DNA from: an uncultured Eubacteriales bacterium | Lineage (GTDB): Bacteria; Bacillota; Clostridia; Oscillospirales; Acutalibacteraceae | DNA length: 64,000 nucleotides | NCBI GenBank assembly: GCA_934476085.1 | Contig: CAKSNE010000006.1 | Location: forward strand, 27,912-91,911 | Reading direction: 5' to 3' | Shown here: piece by piece, positions 53,423 to 61,738 of the stretch | How positions within the stretch are numbered: the first letter of the stretch is position 1 | How the letters are laid out: every line of letters begins with the position of its first letter | The notes under the pieces: generated by a model | Told to the model about the DNA's origin: nothing | The model's input: only the letters and a program-made list of their open reading frames with translations | Database searches by the model: none | Position numbers and translations under genes: made by a program

Positions 53423-55249
53423 ATGTGTTCAATTTGCGGATTAATTGATTTTCATCAAAAAATAGACAACTCGTTAGAAAAAGCCAAAAGAATGGGCAGT
53501 GTTATGAAACATCGTGGAATGGACGACGAAGGAGCGTTTGAATTCAAGTATGGTGCATTTCAACATAACCGCCTTGCTGTTATGGACATAAAAAACGGTG
53601 TTCAACCAATGAATGCGTTTGTAAACGATTATAAATACACGATTGTTTACAATGGCGAGATTTACAATTGCGATGAATTAAGAAAAGATTTAACTGAAAA
53701 AGGCGTTGTTTTTAAAACCAACTGCGACACAGAAGTGGTTTTATATACTTACATTTACTACGGCAAAAAATGTGCCGAAATGTTAAACGGAATTTTTGCG
53801 TTTGCGGTTTTTGATTCAAAAAACGATTATGTTTATCTTGCACGAGACCGTTTTGGAATTAAGCCGTTTTTCTACACAATGATTGACAGCACCCTTGCGT
53901 TTGCATCGGAAATAAAAGCTCTTTTAACTCTTGATAAAGTAAAACCGATTATCGACAAAAAAGGACTTTGGCAATTGTTGTATTTAGCACCGATAACTCT
54001 TGAAGGTCAAACAGTTTTCAGAGATATTTTTGAAATTAAACCGGGATACTGCGGAACATTTTCTCGCAAAGGCTTAACTCTGAAAAAGTACTTTGAATTA
54101 ACTCCCGAAAAATTAGATATTACTCCAAGCGAAGCCGCAGCTCAAGTAAAACACTTACTCCTAGATACAGTTGAACGCCAATTAATTTCAGATGTACCGC
54201 TTTGCACATTTTTATCGGGCGGACTTGATTCTTCTGCACTTTCTGCCATTGCCGCTAAAGAATATGTTAAAAAAGGCAGAATTTTATCGACATATTCATT
54301 TGAATACGAAGACAATAAGAAAAATTTCAAGAAATCGTTGTTTCAACCGCAGGGCGACGATGAATTTGCGACTTATTTAGCTGATTATCTAGGCACCGAC
54401 CACACTGTTTTAACTGTTCCTACTCAAACAGTCGCCGACTATTTGACAAAAGCCGTATACTATCGTGATTTTCCGGGTCAAGCTGATATAGACTCATCGC
54501 TTTTATACTTCTGCGAGCAAGTTAAAAAAAGTCACACAGTTGCAATGTCCGGTGAATGTTCCGACGAACTTTTTGGCGGATACCCTTGGTTTTATCGTGA
54601 AGAAATGCTTTATTCAAACTTTTTCCCGTTTGTTCACGACCCGTTTGCACGCATTAAATTATTTGACAAGTCGATAACTGCCGCAGAAGAAGGCTACGAA
54701 TATATGTCACGCATTTACCGCCGCGATATAGAATCGGTAAAAACGCTTGAAACCGACTCACCCGCAACTAAAACCGCAAGAATTGCAACAATTCTTTCGA
54801 CAAAATACTTTATGACTAACTTGCTTGAGCGAAAAGACCGAATGAGTATGGCTTCATCACTTGAAGTTCGTGTGCCGTTTGCCGACCATCGACTAGCACA
54901 ATTTGTTTACAATGTTCCTTGGGAAATCAAATTTGAAAATAACGTTGAAAAGGCACTTTTGCGAAATGCAATGGTTGATTATTTACCCGATAAAATTTTA
55001 TGGCGAAAAAAATCGCCTTACCCAAAAACTCACAATCCAAAATACGAAGAAATAGTCGAAAACATTCTTGAAAATCGCCTTAAAAGCGATAGCGTTTTAT
55101 CGTCTGTTCTCAATTTTGATGTATATAAGTCTATTAAGCAAAAAGAAAACATAACTTGGTTTGGTCAATTAATGGCAAAACCGCAACTTTTTGCTTGGTT
55201 GATTCAGCTTGATTATTTCTTGAAAGAATACAACTGTATAATCGAATAA
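53423..55249 (+). CDS. asnB: Asparagine synthase (glutamine-hydrolysing)
   Basis: 608 residues. The start is fixed at 53423 because Cys2 (MCSICGLIDF) is the glutaminase nucleophile. The N-terminal Ntn domain has KHRGMDDEGAF, HNRLAVMD and YNGEIYN; the synthetase domain has the PP-loop FLSGGLDSSALSA. It makes asparagine from aspartate, glutamine and ATP. Weak RBS GTGGTG. It stands alone, with TATAAT near 53387. Confidence 0.96.
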   Translation: MCSICGLIDFHQKIDNSLEKAKRMGSVMKHRGMDDEGAFEFKYGAFQHNRLAVMDIKNGVQPMNAFVNDYKYTIVYNGEIYNCDELRKDLTEKGVVFKTNCDTEVVLYTYIYYGKKCAEMLNGIFAFAVFDSKNDYVYLARDRFGIKPFFYTMIDSTLAFASEIKALLTLDKVKPIIDKKGLWQLLYLAPITLEGQTVFRDIFEIKPGYCGTFSRKGLTLKKYFELTPEKLDITPSEAAAQVKHLLLDTVERQLISDVPLCTFLSGGLDSSALSAIAAKEYVKKGRILSTYSFEYEDNKKNFKKSLFQPQGDDEFATYLADYLGTDHTVLTVPTQTVADYLTKAVYYRDFPGQADIDSSLLYFCEQVKKSHTVAMSGECSDELFGGYPWFYREEMLYSNFFPFVHDPFARIKLFDKSITAAEEGYEYMSRIYRRDIESVKTLETDSPATKTARIATILSTKYFMTNLLERKDRMSMASSLEVRVPFADHRLAQFVYNVPWEIKFENNVEKALLRNAMVDYLPDKILWRKKSPYPKTHNPKYEEIVENILENRLKSDSVLSSVLNFDVYKSIKQKENITWFGQLMAKPQLFAWLIQLDYFLKEYNCIIE

Positions 55250-55266
55250 AACTAGTTAAATTTAAT

Positions 55267-55297
55267 AAATAAGCACCAAAATATTTGGTGCTTATTT
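55267..55297 (+). terminator. Terminator of asnB
   Basis: AATAAGCACCAAA / TTTGGTGCTTATT with a 3-base loop; the T-run is interrupted by A. Confidence 0.65.
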
Positions 55298-55364
55298 ATA
55301 TTGTAAAACATCATAAAATATGCTATATTATTTATATATAAGCAAAAACGGAGGAAGTTTTTTT

Positions 55365-56663
55365 ATGAAGAAATTAATATGTATAATATTATCGTTTATG
55401 ATGCTTTTTTCTTTTTTAAGCATCTCTACTGTTGTTTCAGCCACTGAAATCATTTACGGTGATGTTAATGATGACGGCGTTGTTGATATGAAAGACTATT
55501 TGATGATGAAAAAAAGAATTGCAGGTTTAGTTAACAACTTGCAAATCAACCGTTTAAATACCGATATCAACGGTGACGGAAAAATCAATGTGCTTGATTT
55601 AAATAAGCTTGCTAAACATTTGACCAATAAAGAGATTTTAGGCAAAACAACTTATTATGCAATGGATGAGTTATCTGATAGTATGAATTTAGTTGGCAGA
55701 GCTGTTTTGGATAATGATAAAGTTTTACTTTCTCAAACCGCCAGCGGAATTAAATTCAAAGCAAATTGTAACGGTGATTTAATTTTCTATGTTACTACCG
55801 CTGCAAAAGGTTATATGGATATTATTGTTGATGATAATTATGATAATGTCACTAGAGTAGCTGTATCTTCGGCAAAAACAAAATATCAACAGGAATTAGG
55901 TCTTAGCGAAGGCGAACATACCATTACTCTTTTAAAGGCTACAGAATGGTCGCAAAATAATTTAATTACTTTAAGCGCAGTTTCGATTTTCGGAGAAAAA
56001 GCAAATGTAAAACCGGCTACTCGCCCACATAGAATTGAATTTTACGGTGATTCACTTACCAGCGGTTACGGTAACTTTAATAAAGAAAAAGGTTCTATTT
56101 TTTACACATGGGATTGTCAAGACGGCGGTCAAACTTATGCAACATTTTTATCTAATAAATTAAATGCTGAATGGGCAATAGCTTCTGCTTCAGGCTTCGG
56201 CGTTTTAGGCGGACATTCAGATCATACCAGCCTTTACAGTAAATTCTTTGATTATTCTGTTGTAAACAGTACAGACCCTTCTAAAAACATAAAATGGTCA
56301 AGAAGTGATTTTGACGCTGATTTAATAATTATAAACTATGGCACAAATGATGATACAAGAGCTAGAAAAGAAGGTCTTGATATTGATGCCTTTGTTGCAG
56401 AATGCGGCAAAATTATCGCTGCTATGAGAGCTGATAACCCTGATGTTAAAATTCTTTGGAACATCGGTATGGCTTCGGTTTCGGATTCAAGCGATGTTGT
56501 TACAGCTTTAAAAACTGTTGCAAGCACTTATAATATTGATTTTTATAAATGCCCTGCAAAAGCTAACGGCGGTGACGGTCACCCAACAATAGAAGACCAC
56601 AAATACCATGCTGAAAATCTTTATAATAAGATTAATGAGCTTTATCCTGATTTATTCAAATAA
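55365..56663 (+). CDS. Secreted dockerin-carrying SGNH esterase, CE2-like
   Basis: 432 residues. Signal peptide (1-27, ending VVSA), then an N-terminal type I-like dockerin (about 31-88) with two calcium loops, DVNDDGVVDMKD and DINGDGKINVLD. After it come a jelly-roll domain and an SGNH hydrolase domain with EFYGDSLTSGYGN (Ser230), NYGTND and the C-terminal HPTIEDHKYHAE. This two-domain form is that of carbohydrate esterase family 2, which deacetylates xylan or other glycans. A dockerin at the N-terminus is unusual. It implies a cohesin scaffold elsewhere in the genome. GGAGG precedes the ATG. Confidence 0.88.
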   Translation: MKKLICIILSFMMLFSFLSISTVVSATEIIYGDVNDDGVVDMKDYLMMKKRIAGLVNNLQINRLNTDINGDGKINVLDLNKLAKHLTNKEILGKTTYYAMDELSDSMNLVGRAVLDNDKVLLSQTASGIKFKANCNGDLIFYVTTAAKGYMDIIVDDNYDNVTRVAVSSAKTKYQQELGLSEGEHTITLLKATEWSQNNLITLSAVSIFGEKANVKPATRPHRIEFYGDSLTSGYGNFNKEKGSIFYTWDCQDGGQTYATFLSNKLNAEWAIASASGFGVLGGHSDHTSLYSKFFDYSVVNSTDPSKNIKWSRSDFDADLIIINYGTNDDTRARKEGLDIDAFVAECGKIIAAMRADNPDVKILWNIGMASVSDSSDVVTALKTVASTYNIDFYKCPAKANGGDGHPTIEDHKYHAENLYNKINELYPDLFK

Positions 56664-56678
56664 AGTTTTAAAAAAAAC

Positions 56679-56707
56679 TTGACAAATCATATACAATGTG
56701 TTATCAT
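56679..56707 (+). promoter_or_regulatory. Promoter of the rplJ-rplL operon
   Basis: A perfect TTGACA, 17 bases, TATCAT, starting the L10 leader. Confidence 0.85.
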
Positions 56708-56710
56708 ATT

Positions 56711-56843
56711 AGCACTGTCCGTTCTAAAGACAGCAGGTGAGATTTTCTCGTAAGTATTTAACGCCTGCCGAGGAAAGGTGCATTAGTGATAATATTAATG
56801 TGTAATTTATGCCTTTCCGTTTATTTTGCGGAAAGGCTTTTTC
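56711..56843 (+). promoter_or_regulatory. Ribosomal protein L10 leader with attenuator
   Basis: The leader has the L10-binding form: CTGTC (56715-) pairs with GACAG, CAGGTGAG and AACGCCTGCC form the next stem, followed by GAGGAAAGGTGC. Then a terminator, GCCTTTCCG (56811-56819) / CGGAAAGGC (56829-56837) with TTTTT. AGGAAAGG upstream can pair with GCCTTTCC as antiterminator. Excess L10-L12 is expected to bind and promote termination. Identified by eye. Confidence 0.88.
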
Positions 56844-56899
56844 TATTCGTAGATAAACTTTAAACGAACAGTTTAGAATTTATTCGGAGGTGAATTGTT

Positions 56900-57412
56900 T
56901 TGCCAAGTACAGCTGTTTTAGAACAAAAGAAACAAGTTGTTGCTGAATTAACAGAAAAACTTAAAGCTTCTTGTGCCGGTGTTGTAGTTGATTACAAAGG
57001 TATCTCTGTTGCTGATGATACAGTTCTTCGTAAATCACTTCGTGAGGCCGGTGTTGACTACTTCGTAGTTAAAAACACATTGCTCGGTTTTGCTGCTGAT
57101 GAAGCAGGTCTTAGCGATCTTAAAGGTGTTCTCGAAGGAACAACTGCTATCGCATTAAGTGCTGATGACTATGTTTCTCCTGCTAAAATTCTTAATGAAT
57201 TTGCTGAAAAAGCAGACGGTTATTTCGAAATCAAATCTGGTTTCATGGATGGCGAAGTTGTAAGTCTTGATAAAATCAAAAGTCTTGCTAAACTTCCATC
57301 AAAAGAGGGTCTTATTGCAAAAGCACTTGGAAGCCTCAAAGCTCCTATTTGCAACCTCGTTTATGCTCTTAATGCTATTAAAGATAAGGCTGATGAAGAG
57401 CAAAGCGCTTAA
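56900..57412 (+). CDS. rplJ: 50S ribosomal protein L10
   Basis: 170 residues, the base of the L12 stalk: KKQVVAELTEKLKASCAGVVVDYKGISVADDTVLRKSLREAGVDYFVVKNTLL. The start is TTG at 56900 with GGAGGTG 7 bases upstream; no ATG fits the conserved N-terminus. Regulated by the leader. Confidence 0.97.
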   Translation: MPSTAVLEQKKQVVAELTEKLKASCAGVVVDYKGISVADDTVLRKSLREAGVDYFVVKNTLLGFAADEAGLSDLKGVLEGTTAIALSADDYVSPAKILNEFAEKADGYFEIKSGFMDGEVVSLDKIKSLAKLPSKEGLIAKALGSLKAPICNLVYALNAIKDKADEEQSA

Positions 57413-57491
57413 ATTTAATAAAAGTGCAAAAACATTAAGCCTATAACGGCTAAACAAAAAAATTAAAATTATATTTCGGAGGAAAAATAAA

Positions 57492-57866
57492 ATGGCTTCA
57501 GAAAAAATTACAAAATTTATTGATGATGTTAAAGCTCTTTCAGTTTTAGAGCTTGCTGAGCTCGTAGAAGCTCTCGAAGAAGAATTTGGCGTATCAGCTG
57601 CTGCTCCTGTAGTAGTTGCAGGTGGTGCTGAAGGCGGCGCTGCTGCTGAAGAAAAATCAGAATTTGATGTTGTACTTACATCAGCTGGTGCTCAAAAAAT
57701 CGCTGTTATCAAAGCAGTTAGAGAAGCAACCGGTCTTGGCCTTGCAGAAGCAAAAGCTATGGTTGACGGTGCTCCTAAAGCAATCAAAGAAGGCGTTTCT
57801 AAAGATGACGCTGAAGCTCTTAAAGCTAAACTCGAAGAAGCTGGCGCTTCTGTTGAACTTAAATAA
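57492..57866 (+). CDS. rplL: 50S ribosomal protein L7/L12
   Basis: 124 residues: N-terminal dimerisation helix, Ala/Gly-rich hinge (VVVAGGAEGGAAAEE), and C-terminal factor-binding domain (KIAVIKAVREATGLGLAEAKAMVDGAPKAIKEGVSKDDAEALKAKLEEAGASVELK). CGGAGG before the ATG. It follows rplJ by 79 bases. Confidence 0.98.
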   Translation: MASEKITKFIDDVKALSVLELAELVEALEEEFGVSAAAPVVVAGGAEGGAAAEEKSEFDVVLTSAGAQKIAVIKAVREATGLGLAEAKAMVDGAPKAIKEGVSKDDAEALKAKLEEAGASVELK

Positions 57867-57886
57867 TTTAAGTTTGAACTTTTTTA

Positions 57887-57917
57887 AAATCCCAAGGAAA
57901 ATTCCTTGGGATTTTTT
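57887..57917 (+). terminator. Terminator of rplJL
   Basis: AATCCCAAGGAA / TTCCTTGGGATT with a T-run. Confidence 0.9.
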
Positions 57918-57936
57918 ATTTTGTATATCATACAGC

Positions 57937-57967
57937 AAAAACACCCGATAGTTTTATCGGGTGTTTT
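57937..57967 (-). terminator. Terminator of mnmA
   Basis: AAAACACCCGATA / TATCGGGTGTTTT with a 4-base loop, just beyond the mnmA stop on the minus strand. Confidence 0.88.
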
Positions 57968-57970
57968 ATA

Positions 57971-59047
57971 TTATTTCATATCAATAATTGTACCGCCGCC
58001 AACTACTACATCGCCATCATATAAAACAACGGCTTGTCCTTTTGTAATTGCTCTTTGCGGCTCATCAAATTCAATATACAGCTTGTCGCCGTCTTGTGTA
58101 ACAGTTGCAGGCTGTTCCGCCTTGCTGTAGCGAATTTTTGCACTAATATGCATCGGCTCTTCAATTTTTTCAACAGAAATTAAATTAATATTATCCGCAA
58201 CAAGCGTCTTTTTAAACAAATCATCTTGATCGCCTAAAACAACTTCATTAGTTTCAGGGCGAATATCTGTTACAAACATCGGTTTTCCAAAAGCAATTCC
58301 AAGACCTTTTCGCTGACCGATTGTATAACGAATTATGCCTTGATGTTCGCCTAAAATCTTGCCGTTTTTATCAACAAAATTACCTTTTTCACAAGGTTTG
58401 CCCAAGCGTTTTTCAATAAACGCCGAGTAATTACCATCAGGCACAAAACAAATATCCTGGCTATCATGTTTATTCGCATTTAAAAAGCCCTGTTCATTCG
58501 CAATCTCACGAATTTGAGTTTTGTTATACTCGCCAAGCGGAAAAAGCGTATGCTTTAACTCATCTTGAGTCATTGAATAAAGCACATAGCTTTGGTCTTT
58601 TGTATCATCAACCGCTTTTTTAAGCAAATACCTGCCCGATTTTTCATCATACTCTCTGCGAACATAATGACCTGTTACAACATAGTCGATTTCAAGCTCT
58701 TTTGCCCTAGTCATCAGCTTTTGAAACTTTAGTTTTCGGTTGCACTCAATACAAGGGTTTGGTGTTCTGCCGCTTAAATAACAGTCAACAAAATTATTGA
58801 TAACACCGCTCTCAAAATCCGACTTAAAATTAAAAACATAGTAAGGAAATCCAAGGCGAATTGCAACAGAGCGTGCGTCTTCAATATCAGAAAGCGAACA
58901 ACAAGTTTTTGTATCTTTTACGATAATGTCGTCATTATCGTAAAGCTTCATAGTAGCACCGATGCAGTCATATCCGTTTTTAACACACAGATAAGCGGCA
59001 ACGCTTGAATCAACGCCGCCACTCATCGCAATTAATGCTTTTTCCAT
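57971..59047 (-). CDS. mnmA: tRNA 2-thiouridylase MnmA
   Basis: 358 residues. It thiolates U34 of Glu, Gln and Lys tRNAs. PP-loop AMSGGVDSSVAAYL, the catalytic Cys in TPNPCIECNRKLKF, and DSQDICFVPDG with the second Cys. The C-terminal beta domain is present. It starts 3 bases after the nadA stop, so the two are co-transcribed. No adjacent cysteine desulfurase. Confidence 0.96.
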   Translation of the reverse strand: MEKALIAMSGGVDSSVAAYLCVKNGYDCIGATMKLYDNDDIIVKDTKTCCSLSDIEDARSVAIRLGFPYYVFNFKSDFESGVINNFVDCYLSGRTPNPCIECNRKLKFQKLMTRAKELEIDYVVTGHYVRREYDEKSGRYLLKKAVDDTKDQSYVLYSMTQDELKHTLFPLGEYNKTQIREIANEQGFLNANKHDSQDICFVPDGNYSAFIEKRLGKPCEKGNFVDKNGKILGEHQGIIRYTIGQRKGLGIAFGKPMFVTDIRPETNEVVLGDQDDLFKKTLVADNINLISVEKIEEPMHISAKIRYSKAEQPATVTQDGDKLYIEFDEPQRAITKGQAVVLYDGDVVVGGGTIIDMK

Positions 59048-59050
59048 AAA

Positions 59051-59965
59051 TTAACCAAGCCTTATCATTTCATCAATTGGTTTTCTAGCCTTTTCAATCA
59101 ATTCATCGCTCATAACCATTTCTTCGCCGGCAGTACCGAGCAAGCAATTATAAACATCAGGCAATGAAATTGATTTCATATTGTGACATACTAAATCTTT
59201 TGACATTGGGAAGAATTTTTTATCAGGACAAAGATATTTTAAATGCTCTTCAATAGAAGTTTCTGTGCCTATAATAAATTCTTTAGCGTCACTTTTAATA
59301 GCAAAATCCATAATTCCGCTGGTTGAGCCAACATAATCAGCCTGTTCAACAACGCCCGGAACACATTCAGGGTGAACGAGCATAAGTGCATTTGGATGTG
59401 CTTCTTTTGCACGTTTTGCCTCGGCAGCACTTACTCTTGCATGAGTAGGGCAACCGCCTTTAACAAGTTTCAATTCTTTTTCAGGCAACATTTTTGAAAT
59501 GTAATCGCCAAGGTTGCAATCAGGAATAAACAAGATTTTATCATTATCAATATTTTTAATAATCTTAACCGCTGACGATGAAGTTACGCAAACATCACAA
59601 AGGGTTTTTAGTTCAGCAGTTGTGTTAATATAAGCAACAACGGCATAATCAGGATACATTTGTTTAAGCCCTTGCAACAACTCAACATCCATCTGTTCTG
59701 CCATTGGGCAGCCTGCAATTGGATTTGCAAGATAAACTGTTTTTTCAGGCGACAAAATCTTTGCGGTTTCCGCCATAAACCTAACACCGCACATCAATAA
59801 ATTTTTCTGCGGCACTTCTTTTGCCTTTTGAGCTAAAGCGAATGAATCGCCTGTAATATCGGCAATTTCAATAATCTCTCTGGCAACGTATGAATGAGCA
59901 AGAATACAAAAATCTTTTTCTTTTTTTAGTTTTAATATTGCATCTTGCATTTCTTTAACTAGCAT
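59051..59965 (-). CDS. nadA: Quinolinate synthase A
   Basis: 304 residues. It condenses iminoaspartate with dihydroxyacetone phosphate to quinolinate in de novo NAD synthesis and uses a 4Fe-4S cluster. Conserved Cys occur in LLMCGVRFMAETAK, HPECVPGV and LVCHNMKSI; AHSYVAREI and the triose-phosphate site region SSSAVKII also fit. AAGGAG is 9 bases before the ATG at 59965. nadB and nadC are not in this window; the neighbour is mnmA. Confidence 0.95.
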   Translation of the reverse strand: MLVKEMQDAILKLKKEKDFCILAHSYVAREIIEIADITGDSFALAQKAKEVPQKNLLMCGVRFMAETAKILSPEKTVYLANPIAGCPMAEQMDVELLQGLKQMYPDYAVVAYINTTAELKTLCDVCVTSSSAVKIIKNIDNDKILFIPDCNLGDYISKMLPEKELKLVKGGCPTHARVSAAEAKRAKEAHPNALMLVHPECVPGVVEQADYVGSTSGIMDFAIKSDAKEFIIGTETSIEEHLKYLCPDKKFFPMSKDLVCHNMKSISLPDVYNCLLGTAGEEMVMSDELIEKARKPIDEMIRLG

Positions 59966-59997
59966 AAATAAAAACTCCTTTTTAAAGTCTTTTTCAT

Positions 59998-60026
59998 AGT
60001 ATATCACATTTGTAGGTCTTTTTCAA
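59998..60026 (-). promoter_or_regulatory. Promoter of nadA-mnmA
   Basis: On the minus strand TTGAAA, 17 bases, TATACT, about 30 bases before the start. Confidence 0.6.
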
Positions 60027-60170
60027 CTTCAAACTTTTTGATAAATTTTATTTATTTTTTGTCAAAATTCTTTTTAAAAATATGCTTAACTATTAAAAAT
60101 TTAACACGCATTGTAAATCAATAACATCTTCATATAATATAACATTTGTTATATCTTTTGAGCAACAAAA

Positions 60171-60198
60171 AATTCTGAAAGAAATTTCTTTCAGAATT
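60171..60198 (-). terminator. Terminator of the GGDEF gene
   Basis: A 28-base perfect palindrome (AATTCTGAAAGAAA and its inverse) overlapping the stop codon and followed by TTTTTTG on the minus strand. Confidence 0.85.
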
Positions 60199-61549
60199 CT
60201 TTATTATAAAATGCATAACCTTTTTTACCATTACGCTTTTTCTCATACAAAGCTGAATCAGCATATTTTAATACATCTTCATACTTTTCTCCGCTTTTGC
60301 AGAAATAAACTCCGGCACTAATTGAAAATCCAACACTTAAATCATTCGAATTAAGTAAAGCATTATTAAGCCTATCAAGTCTGGTCTTTACATATTCAAT
60401 GTCATTTTCATCTAATCCATCAAGCCAAACAACAAACTCGTCACCGCCAAAACGCCCGGTAAAGTTATTACGGCGTAGTCTGGCTTTTAATTCATTAGCC
60501 AGCCTCTTTAAAATTTCATCTCCTACATCATGACCATAAGCATCATTTATATTTTTAAAATCATCAACATCTAAAAAAATAAAAGCTCCTTTTGAATTCT
60601 CTTGATTTAATTTATTAGTAACAAATTCTTCCAAAGCTCTGCGGCTTGCAACTTGAGTTAACGGATCAACATCGGCTCTTTGCCTAAGTTTCATTTCCTC
60701 TTTATTTTTAATATCAAGATATTTATTAAACACTGACGCTAAATACCTTAATTCAGATGTACCCTTTTCTTCAATATACTCATTATTTGAAATAGATTCA
60801 ACATATTTACCTAAAACAACCGTAACTTTTCTATAAAGAATAATTGAAATAATTATTACTAAAACAACGCCTATCATCACTACTATATGTAATGTTATGA
60901 TGCTTGATTTTATCTCATCGTTTTTTGCTAAAACTCTTTCTTCTGTTTTGTTTAAAACTTCTTTTTCAAACTTGCTTATTTTTTCATAAATATAGCGCTT
61001 ATATACATTATATTCTTTACAATGAATTAATTTTTGAGCAGTTTTGATTTTTTGATCTTTTGATAAACCAAGCTCAACTTTACTTAAAGAACTTTCTCTG
61101 ACTTGAATCGGCATTTCATCCATATTATTATTTGCACTTGCGATTAATGCAAAAGCATGAGCCTCTCTTTTTGCCAGCTCATTCGACAACTCCAAAGCTT
61201 CTCTAATCGTTGTACAGTCAACATTATACTTTTCAGCTTTTTCGATTTCTTTTTCTCTAAGCCTTTTATCAATTATTTCATAATACTCTTCTATAGAGCT
61301 TTGCTCCATAGTATCTACATAATTACTTATGCTAAGTGTTAAAAGGTCGGATTCCTTTTGAAGGATATTTGCCGCATCGTCACAGGCTAAATACATCTTT
61401 TGAAATTCAGATGCTTTGTCTTGTTTTGATTGAATAACAACATCGGTAATAATGGTTAAAACAGAAACCAAAATTACAGTAACAACAAATGAAATATTTA
61501 TAAGCTTTATGCTTAAAGAAAATCTCTTTTTACCCTGCAGACTAATCAC
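60191..61549 (-). CDS. Membrane GGDEF diguanylate cyclase
   Basis: 452 residues: membrane helix (about 15-40), an extracytoplasmic helical sensor region (about 41-215), a second helix (about 218-239), a short linker and the GGDEF domain (about 290-452). Active-site GGDEF at 368-372 and DVDDFKNINDAYGHDVGDEIL are intact, so it should make c-di-GMP. The inhibitory RxxD site is RRNN, with the Asp replaced, so product inhibition may be lost. The start is GTG at 61549 with AAAGG touching it, an unusual spacing; a few codons of uncertainty remain. Monocistronic. Confidence 0.9.
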   Translation of the reverse strand: MISLQGKKRFSLSIKLINISFVVTVILVSVLTIITDVVIQSKQDKASEFQKMYLACDDAANILQKESDLLTLSISNYVDTMEQSSIEEYYEIIDKRLREKEIEKAEKYNVDCTTIREALELSNELAKREAHAFALIASANNNMDEMPIQVRESSLSKVELGLSKDQKIKTAQKLIHCKEYNVYKRYIYEKISKFEKEVLNKTEERVLAKNDEIKSSIITLHIVVMIGVVLVIIISIILYRKVTVVLGKYVESISNNEYIEEKGTSELRYLASVFNKYLDIKNKEEMKLRQRADVDPLTQVASRRALEEFVTNKLNQENSKGAFIFLDVDDFKNINDAYGHDVGDEILKRLANELKARLRRNNFTGRFGGDEFVVWLDGLDENDIEYVKTRLDRLNNALLNSNDLSVGFSISAGVYFCKSGEKYEDVLKYADSALYEKKRNGKKGYAFYNKEF

Positions 61550-61689
61550 CCTTTTCTATTTATATTATTAATAACATAATATCATAAAACTTTCCTTTTT
61601 TCAAGAAAAATCATCACAATTTTCGTTAAAAAGCAACAAAAAAATAAAGATTTTTATATAAAAAAGTATAATTAGTGCTAATATTTCGC

Positions 61690-61728
61690 AAAAGCCACCG
61701 CTTAATTAGTTTTAACGGTGGCTTTTAA
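61690..61728 (-). terminator. Terminator of fbp
   Basis: AAAAGCCACCG / CGGTGGCTTTT with a 15-base AT-rich loop, 11 bases beyond the fbp stop. Confidence 0.75.
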
Positions 61729-61738
61729 AATATTATAT

